NCBI GenBank assembly: GCA_021780415.1 | Contig: JAJXYW010000023.1 | Span: forward strand, 1 to 11,270 | Length of the DNA stretch: 11,270 bases | Reading direction: 5' to 3' | Source: Acidobacteriota bacterium | GTDB taxonomy: Bacteria > Acidobacteriota > Terriglobia > Terriglobales > Acidobacteriaceae | Part shown: positions 6,330-11,270 of the stretch, piece by piece | Layout: every line of letters begins with the position of its first letter | Numbering within the stretch: position 1 is the stretch's first letter | Position numbers and translations under genes: made by a program | Notes under the pieces: model-generated | The model's input: only the letters and a program-made list of their open reading frames with translations | Told to the model about the DNA's origin: nothing | Databases searched by the model: none

Positions 6330-7391
6330 TTAGCTGTGATAGGAGAGCGCGAGAGCGGTGGCGAGGATGTTGACCATCGCGACCGGGAGGAGGAACTTCC
6401 AGCCAAAACCCATGAGCTGGTCGTAGCGGAAACGGGGAAGCGTGCCGCGTACCCAGATATAGAGCAGCAGAAACGCAAAGACCTTGGCGACAAACCAGGC
6501 GACGGAACAGAGCGCCGTGAGGATGAAGCCGGAGGCGACGTGATCGAATGTGTGGCCGAACGGTGAGGACGCGCCGCCGAAGAAAAGCAGCGTGGCGACG
6601 CAGGCTACGGTGATCATGTTGGCGTACTCGGCCATGAAGAACATGGCGAACTTCATGGAGGAGTACTCGGTGTGATAGCCGGCGACGAGCTCGGATTCGG
6701 CTTCGGGGAGGTCGAATGGCGTGCGGTTGGTTTCGGCGTAGGCGGCCATGAGGTAGATGAAGAAGGCGACGAACTGGAAGCCGCCGAAGATGTTCCAGGA
6801 GAGAGCGCCGTGTGCGGATTGGGAGGCGACGATGTCACGCAGGGAGAGAGAGCCGGCGCGGAGAACGACTCCGACGAGAGATAAACCCAAGGCGAGTTCG
6901 TAGCTGATGACCTGCGCGGTGGCGCGGAGGGAGCCGAAGAGGGAGTACTTGTTGTTGGAGCTCCAGCCGGAGAGCGCGATGCCGTAGACGCCGATGCTGG
7001 TGACGCCGAGGATGACGAGCAGGCCGATGTTGAGGTTGGCGATCTGGAAGAGATCGACGCCATCGACCACGGTGGTGGCGCCAAAGGGCACGACGGCGAT
7101 GGAGATGAGAGCGCAGCCGAGCGCGATGATGGGGGCGATGATGAAGAGAGGGCGCTCGACGGCGAGCGGCATCATGTCTTCCTTGAGGAAGAGCTTGAGG
7201 CCGTCGACCAGAGGCTGGAGAATGCCGAAGGGGCCGACGCGCGAGGGTCCCCAGCGGTTTTGCAGGCGGCCCAGGACTTTGCGCTCCAGCAGCACGGTGT
7301 AGGCGACGGCCAGCAGCGTGATGACCAGCACGATCAGGATCTTGACGATGCTGAAGAGCAGAAAGACTTCGAAGTGATTGAGGTGACTCAT
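6330..7391 (-). CDS. nuoH: NADH-quinone oxidoreductase subunit H
   Basis: NuoH anchors the hydrophilic arm to the membrane and forms most of the quinone chamber and the E-channel. The 353-residue product has about eight transmembrane helices. Family landmarks are LLERKVLGRLQNRWGPSRVG (residues 34-53), FGILQPLVDGLKLFLKED (55-72), the cytoplasmic loop segment AYAETNRTPFDLPEAESELV (217-236) followed by AGYHTEYSSMKFAMFFMAEY (237-256), and the C-terminal RGTLPRFRYDQLMGFGWKFL (315-334). All the acidic residues of the quinone-site loop look intact. A weak GGAA lies some ten bases before the ATG. It is separated from nuoG by 49 bp with no obvious promoter or hairpin. Downstream it is followed directly by nuoJ, not nuoI. 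Confidence 0.98.
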   Translation of the reverse strand: MSHLNHFEVFLLFSIVKILIVLVITLLAVAYTVLLERKVLGRLQNRWGPSRVGPFGILQPLVDGLKLFLKEDMMPLAVERPLFIIAPIIALGCALISIAVVPFGATTVVDGVDLFQIANLNIGLLVILGVTSIGVYGIALSGWSSNNKYSLFGSLRATAQVISYELALGLSLVGVVLRAGSLSLRDIVASQSAHGALSWNIFGGFQFVAFFIYLMAAYAETNRTPFDLPEAESELVAGYHTEYSSMKFAMFFMAEYANMITVACVATLLFFGGASSPFGHTFDHVASGFILTALCSVAWFVAKVFAFLLLYIWVRGTLPRFRYDQLMGFGWKFLLPVAMVNILATALALSYHS

Positions 7392-7440
7392 GACGTGATG
7401 GGGTTCCGGGTTTTCAGTGGTCAGATCTCAGTTGGAGGCG

Positions 7441-9801
7441 TTAGTCGGCGGAGGCCAGGTGGCCGGCGGTTTCGGTGGACTGGTGGCGCTGCACGTCCTG
7501 CAGCATGGGAGAGTAACGGGTGAGAGAGCCCGAGGTGAAGAGGTTGTCGGCGCTGGGAAGGACCAGGTCTTTGCGGGCTGCGGTGATTTGAACAAGGCCG
7601 GTGGAGGCAGGGACGAGGTGCTGGTCGTTGCCGCTGAGGAGTTGCAGACGGAGGAGTTTGTCGTAGCCGGGGACCAGGCGCTGGATCTCGTCGAGGATGG
7701 CGAAGGGATCGAAGGGGCTGAGCCTGGGCTCCATGTTGTTGGCGGTGAGCCAGACGGCGTGGCGGTCGGCTTCGCCGGACGAGACGCCGCGAGTCTGTCC
7801 CATGTCGGCCCTGGTTCCTAAAGAACGGGGGCCCTTGCCGAATGGAACGAGGGCGCGGATGTCGTGGCCCATGTGGTCGGCGAGGCGGACGATGAGCTCG
7901 AAGTCGGAACGGGTGCCGGCCTTGTCGGCGGCTTTGCTGACGAGTTGGAGGTCGCCGTAGCTGTTGGTGACGGAGCCGGATTTTTCGTAGAGATTGGCGG
8001 CCGGGAAGACGACGTCGGCGAGCGCGGCGGTTTCGGTGAGGAAAAGATCCTGCACGATGAGGAAGGTGGACTTGAGCGCGGCGGGGTCGATGCCGTAACG
8101 CTTGATGGGGTTGGAGCCGACGACGTAGAGCGCGGAGAGTTTGCCGGCAGCCGCGGCGTCGAACATGGCGAGGAGGTCCAGGCCAGGGGCGTCGGCTGCG
8201 CCATATTCACTGGCGATGGTGGAGCCTTGCAGGGATTGGTAGCCGGGGAGGACGTCGGGGAGCAGGCCCATGTCCGAGGCGCCGCGGGAGTTTGCGTAGT
8301 CGGCGAGGAGAGCGAAGCTGGCGTTGGGCAGGGCCTTGATGAGGCTGGCGAGTTCGCCGCCGCGGAGTTCGTTGCCGATGAGGACGATGAGCTTCGGTTC
8401 GGCATGGAGAGATTTGCTGAAGTCGTTGTCTTCGGCGAGAGATTGGATGAAGGCTCCGTAGCCGAACTGCGCTACGGGAGCGAAGGCTTTGGCTTGACGG
8501 CGGAGCTTGATCTCTTCGTGGTTGGCGATGTAGAGGCGGGCCTTGTTCAGGCGGACGTTGGTGCGGATGTTCCAGGCTGTGAGCGGGGCCTGATTGGTGG
8601 GGTCGCCGCCGACGATGAGGATGGCCGGGGACGTTGCGACGTCGCGCTGCGAGGCGAAAGTACCGGTCGTTCCCTGTAGAGAAGTGGCGAGGGTGACGAA
8701 GTCGGCCGTGCGGTGGTGGTCAATGTTGTTGGTGCCGAGGACCGCGCGGGCGAACTTCTGGAGGAGATAGTTTTCCTCGTTGGTGGTGCGGTTGGAGCCG
8801 ATGACGCCGATGGAGTTGGAGCCGCGCTCCTCGCGGAGGTCGCGGAGACGCGTGCCGGCGAAGGTGAGGGCCTCTTCCCAGGAGACAGGAACGAGTTTGC
8901 CGTTCTTGCGGAGCAGTGGGGAGGTGAGGCGTTCGATGTTGTTAGCGAAGTCAAAGGCGTAGCGGCCCTTGTTGCAGAGGAAGTCGCCGTTCATGCCGGA
9001 CTTGTCGCGGTTGTCGCCGCGGAGGATCTGGGAGCCGTCAGTGACGGAGCGGACGCCGAGGGTGGTCTTGCAGCCGTCGCCGCAGTGGGTGCAGACGGTG
9101 GCGACGTGGTTCATCTCCCATGGGCGGGTCTTGTAGCGGTAGGTGCCGGAGGTGAGGGCGCCTACCGGGCACGTGTCAATGCACATGCCGCATTGCTCGC
9201 AGTCGAGTTGAGCGAGCTCGACGCCATTCTCGATGACGCCGGAGAGCTGCGCGGGGATATTGGGGGCGATGACCGAGGAGGAGCCGCGGTTCTGGACGCC
9301 GAGGGCGAAGATGTCCATGCCTTCGCCGCACATGCGGACGCAGCGGTAGCAGAGGATGCAGCGGGGGCGATCGAAGTAGACTACGGGCGACCACTTCTGC
9401 TCTTCGCGGTGGTTCTTAGGCTCGGCGTAAAAGCTCTCGGCGGCACCGTACTTGAAGGTCATGTCCTGGAGTTCGCACTCGCCGCCAGCGTCGCAGACGG
9501 GGCAATCGAGGGGATGGTTGCCGAGCAGGAGTTGGAGAGTGGCCTTGCGGGCCTGGGCGATCTCGGGGCTGTCGGTGACGACGACCATGCCTTCAGCGAC
9601 CGGGGTGGTGCAGGCGGTCTGAAGCTTGGGCATCTTCTCGATGCGGACGACGCACATGCGGCAAGCGGCCTGGAGAGACAGGCCGGGGTAGTAACAGAAC
9701 GCGGGGATCTCGATGCCGTGGGACTTGCAGGCTTCGAGGAGGAGCGTTCCCGCGGGTGCGGTGAGGGTTTGACCGTCTACTTTGAAGGTTACGTCAGGCA
9801 T
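7441..9801 (-). CDS. nuoG: NADH-quinone oxidoreductase subunit G, iron-sulfur subunit with extra 4Fe-4S ligands
   Basis: NuoG carries electrons from NuoF toward the quinone through several Fe-S clusters. In the 786 residues one sees a 2Fe-2S domain (C36, C47, C50, C64), the His-Cys3 site of cluster N5 (H96, C100, C103, C109) and the N4 motif C148-C151-C154. A second complete CxxCxxCxxxCP set follows at C201, C204, C207, C211, with C158 completing the first. Then comes a molybdopterin-oxidoreductase-type 4Fe-4S site, C237, C240, C244 and C276 (cluster N7), before the degenerate molybdopterin-like domain (about 290-620). The paired motif is as in FeFe-hydrogenases and formate dehydrogenase subunits, and is more than E. 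coli or Thermus NuoG has. Length is close to Thermus Nqo3. The ATG lies 2 nt after the nuoF stop with AGGAG ten bases upstream. The C-terminal part from about 650 is less recognisable to me. Confidence 0.97.
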   Translation of the reverse strand: MPDVTFKVDGQTLTAPAGTLLLEACKSHGIEIPAFCYYPGLSLQAACRMCVVRIEKMPKLQTACTTPVAEGMVVVTDSPEIAQARKATLQLLLGNHPLDCPVCDAGGECELQDMTFKYGAAESFYAEPKNHREEQKWSPVVYFDRPRCILCYRCVRMCGEGMDIFALGVQNRGSSSVIAPNIPAQLSGVIENGVELAQLDCEQCGMCIDTCPVGALTSGTYRYKTRPWEMNHVATVCTHCGDGCKTTLGVRSVTDGSQILRGDNRDKSGMNGDFLCNKGRYAFDFANNIERLTSPLLRKNGKLVPVSWEEALTFAGTRLRDLREERGSNSIGVIGSNRTTNEENYLLQKFARAVLGTNNIDHHRTADFVTLATSLQGTTGTFASQRDVATSPAILIVGGDPTNQAPLTAWNIRTNVRLNKARLYIANHEEIKLRRQAKAFAPVAQFGYGAFIQSLAEDNDFSKSLHAEPKLIVLIGNELRGGELASLIKALPNASFALLADYANSRGASDMGLLPDVLPGYQSLQGSTIASEYGAADAPGLDLLAMFDAAAAGKLSALYVVGSNPIKRYGIDPAALKSTFLIVQDLFLTETAALADVVFPAANLYEKSGSVTNSYGDLQLVSKAADKAGTRSDFELIVRLADHMGHDIRALVPFGKGPRSLGTRADMGQTRGVSSGEADRHAVWLTANNMEPRLSPFDPFAILDEIQRLVPGYDKLLRLQLLSGNDQHLVPASTGLVQITAARKDLVLPSADNLFTSGSLTRYSPMLQDVQRHQSTETAGHLASAD

Positions 9802-9803
9802 GT

Positions 9804-11138
9804 CTAGTGGGCTCCTGCGAGTTCGGTTTCGCCGAAGGGCTGGATGTGGATGAGGGGATGCTCCACACGCTTGCCGGCGAGATACTCCTCGAACTCGGGG
9901 CGGAATTTTTTGATGAAGCCAAGCGTGGGCATCGCGGCTGCGTCGCCGAGCGGGCAGAAGGTGCGGCCCATCATGTTTTCAGCGATGTACTGAATGTTGT
10001 CGATGTCCTTCTTGTTGCCGCCGCCGGCGTGGAAGCGGGTGAGGGTCTTCTTGATCCAGTCGGTTCCCTCGCGGCAGGGGATGCACCAGCCGCAGGACTC
10101 GTGCTGATAGAAGCGGATGGTGCGGAGGGCGAACTCGACGATAGATACGGTCTCGTCGAGGACGACGATGCCGCCGGAGCCGAGCATGGTGCCGGCTTTG
10201 GCCATCTGGTCAAAGTCCAGGCCGACGTCGATCTCGTCGGCGCGGAGGACGGGACAGGAGCTGCCGCCGGGGACGACGGCCTTGAGCTGCTTGCCGCCGC
10301 GGATGCCGCCGGCGACCTCGTAGATGGCCTTGCGGAGAGAGTAGCCCATGGGGAGTTCGTAGACTCCGGGGCGCTCGACGTGTCCGCTGATGCCGAAGAG
10401 GCGGGTGCCGCCGTTGCGCTCGGTGCCGAGCTTGGCGTAGGCTTCGCCGCCCATGAGGATAATGTGCGAGACGTTGGCGATGGTCTCGGCGTTGTTGATG
10501 ACGGTGGGGCCACCGTAGAGACCGACGACGGCGGGGAAGGGCGGGCGGATGCGGGGGACGCCGCGCTTGCCTTCGAGGGACTCCATAAGGGCGGACTCTT
10601 CGCCGACCTCGTAGGCTCCAGCGCCGGTCTGGGTGATGATGTCGAAGTCGACGCCTTCGTGGCCGAAGATGTTCTTGCCGAGAAAGCCCTTGGCATAGGC
10701 GTCGGCGACGGCCTTCTCCATGATGTTGAGGAGGTAGCGGTACTCGCCGCGAAGGTAGATGAAGCCGGTTTTGGCGCCGATGGCAAGGCCGGCGATCATG
10801 GCGCCCTCGATGATCGCGTGGGGGTCGTTGAGGAAGATGAGGTGGTCTTTGCAGGTGCCGGGCTCGGACTCGTCGCCGTTGATCAGGACGTATTTGGGCT
10901 TCTCGGAGACTTTGGGGACGAAGGACCACTTCATGCCGGTGGGGAAGCCGGCGCCGCCGCGGCCACGGAGGCCGCTGGCCTTCATGGTGTTGATGATCCA
11001 GTCGGAGCCCTGCTCGATGGCCTGGCGCGTGGCTTTGTAGCCGTCGAGCTCGAGGTAGCGGTCGATGTTGGCTGCGCCCATGCCGAAGCGTCGGGAGAGG
11101 ACTTTCACTTCATCGGGGTGCGAGACGAGAGTTGGCAT
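9804..11138 (-). CDS. nuoF: NADH-quinone oxidoreductase subunit F, NADH- and FMN-binding
   Basis: NuoF oxidises NADH with FMN and passes electrons to its 4Fe-4S cluster N3. The 444-residue product has the glycine-rich flavin/NADH segment GLRGRGGAGFPTGMKWSF (residues 56-73), the NGDESEPGTCKDH segment (88-99) and the N3 ligands C349, C352, C355 (ESCGWCIPCREGTDW) plus C395 (GRTFCPLGDAA). The SLBB and C-terminal helical regions fit in length. One motif departs from the norm: residues 172-182, GAGAYEVGEES, stand where E. coli and Thermus have GAG(R/A)YICGEET. The start is supported by AAGGAA five bases upstream. It follows nuoE by 44 bp and precedes nuoG by 2 nt, forming the NADH dehydrogenase module. 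A cytosolic location is expected, as there is no signal peptide. Confidence 0.98.
   Translation of the reverse strand: MPTLVSHPDEVKVLSRRFGMGAANIDRYLELDGYKATRQAIEQGSDWIINTMKASGLRGRGGAGFPTGMKWSFVPKVSEKPKYVLINGDESEPGTCKDHLIFLNDPHAIIEGAMIAGLAIGAKTGFIYLRGEYRYLLNIMEKAVADAYAKGFLGKNIFGHEGVDFDIITQTGAGAYEVGEESALMESLEGKRGVPRIRPPFPAVVGLYGGPTVINNAETIANVSHIILMGGEAYAKLGTERNGGTRLFGISGHVERPGVYELPMGYSLRKAIYEVAGGIRGGKQLKAVVPGGSSCPVLRADEIDVGLDFDQMAKAGTMLGSGGIVVLDETVSIVEFALRTIRFYQHESCGWCIPCREGTDWIKKTLTRFHAGGGNKKDIDNIQYIAENMMGRTFCPLGDAAAMPTLGFIKKFRPEFEEYLAGKRVEHPLIHIQPFGETELAGAH
9812..9816 (-). promoter_or_regulatory. Shine-Dalgarno site of nuoG (AGGAG)
   Basis: AGGAG lies ten bases upstream of the nuoG ATG and within the last codons of nuoF. 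It supports translational coupling of these two interacting subunits. Confidence 0.7.
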
Positions 11139-11143
11139 GAATG

Positions 11144-11149
11144 TTCCTT
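11144..11149 (-). promoter_or_regulatory. Shine-Dalgarno site of nuoF (AAGGAA)
   Basis: AAGGAA lies five bases before the ATG of nuoF in the 44 bp nuoE-nuoF spacer. It selects this ATG over internal methionines. Confidence 0.75.
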
Positions 11150-11182
11150 ACGGTAGGGCTACAGTTTACGCGTTCTTCCGGG

Positions 11183-11270
11183 CTACTTGGTCTCGCGGGT
11201 GCGATAGGTGTCGAGCACTGCGTCCATTTTGGCTGGCGTGAGGTCGTCGTGGAAGTCGTAGTTGACCTGG
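11183..11270 (-). CDS. nuoE: NADH-quinone oxidoreductase subunit E, C-terminal end (runs off the right edge)
   Basis: The last 28 codons of a gene enter from the right edge and stop with TAG at 11183-11185. They read QVNYDFHDDLTPAKMDAVLD and then TYRTRETK. This fits the C-terminus of NuoE, the thioredoxin-fold 2Fe-2S (N1a) subunit, which commonly ends with a (Y/N)-Y-x-x-x-L-T-P-x-K-(V/M)-x-x-(I/V)-L-D motif. Position agrees: nuoE directly precedes nuoF in nearly all nuo operons, here with 44 bp between. The cluster cysteines lie outside the window, so their integrity cannot be judged. Confidence 0.9.
   Translation of the reverse strand, partial: QVNYDFHDDLTPAKMDAVLDTYRTRETK

Noticed and set aside
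9167..9800. NuoG as a formate dehydrogenase or FeFe-hydrogenase subunit
   Set aside because: The N-terminal Fe-S layout is shared, but no H-cluster cysteines and no Mo-ligand Cys/Sec are seen, and the gene is coupled to nuoF in a full nuo operon.
8713..9807. Plus-strand open frame of 364 codons opposite nuoG
   Set aside because: Low-complexity Ala/Gly/Glu/Asp/Val product, no recognisable motif, fully overlapped by nuoG.
9807..11156. Long plus-strand open frame of 449 codons opposite nuoF
   Set aside because: It is a composition shadow of the GC-rich minus-strand gene. The product is a Gly/Ala/Asp/Val-rich string without domains, and the opposite strand encodes a complete NuoF with all ligands.

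Overview
The window carries the 3' two thirds of a respiratory complex I (NADH:quinone oxidoreductase, nuo) operon, entirely on the minus strand. In transcription order (right to left) it holds the last 28 codons of nuoE, then nuoF, nuoG, nuoH, nuoJ, nuoK, nuoL, nuoM and nuoN. Beyond nuoN, at the left edge, are the first 22 codons of what looks like an IS630-type transposase. The DNA is GC-rich. The gene order and the dispersed intergenic repeats (a GTCATCCTGAGCGAAGC-type hairpin, an ATTCCC/GGGAAT hairpin, and AAC/GAC-rich simple sequence) suggest an Acidobacteriota, probably in the Terriglobia/Acidobacteriaceae group. That placement is from recall of family features, not from a search.

Layout: 11183-11270 nuoE end; 9804-11138 nuoF; 7441-9801 nuoG; 6330-7391 nuoH; 5750-6256 nuoJ; 5448-5750 nuoK; 5284-5447 repeat-rich spacer; 3346-5283 nuoL; 3258-3345 spacer with further repeat copies; 1629-3257 nuoM; 124-1629 nuoN; 68-123 short spacer; 1-67 transposase start. 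Coupling is tight at nuoF/nuoG (2 nt gap), nuoJ/nuoK and nuoM/nuoN (both TAATG overlaps). It is loose at nuoK/nuoL and nuoL/nuoM, where the repeats sit.

How the genes work together: NuoE, NuoF and NuoG form the NADH-oxidising arm (FMN plus iron-sulfur chain). NuoH anchors the quinone site and the proton arm. NuoJ and NuoK connect to the three antiporter-like pumps NuoL, NuoM and NuoN. NuoA-D lie outside the window if present. NuoI, the two-cluster ferredoxin subunit usually encoded between nuoH and nuoJ, is missing from its place: only 73 bp separate these genes.

I found no new defence, mobile or biosynthetic system. The points worth a second look are the missing nuoI, extra Fe-S ligands in NuoG, substitutions at usually conserved positions in NuoF and NuoM, a repeat-like sequence read as the C-terminus of NuoM, and the structured repeat units between the membrane-subunit genes.
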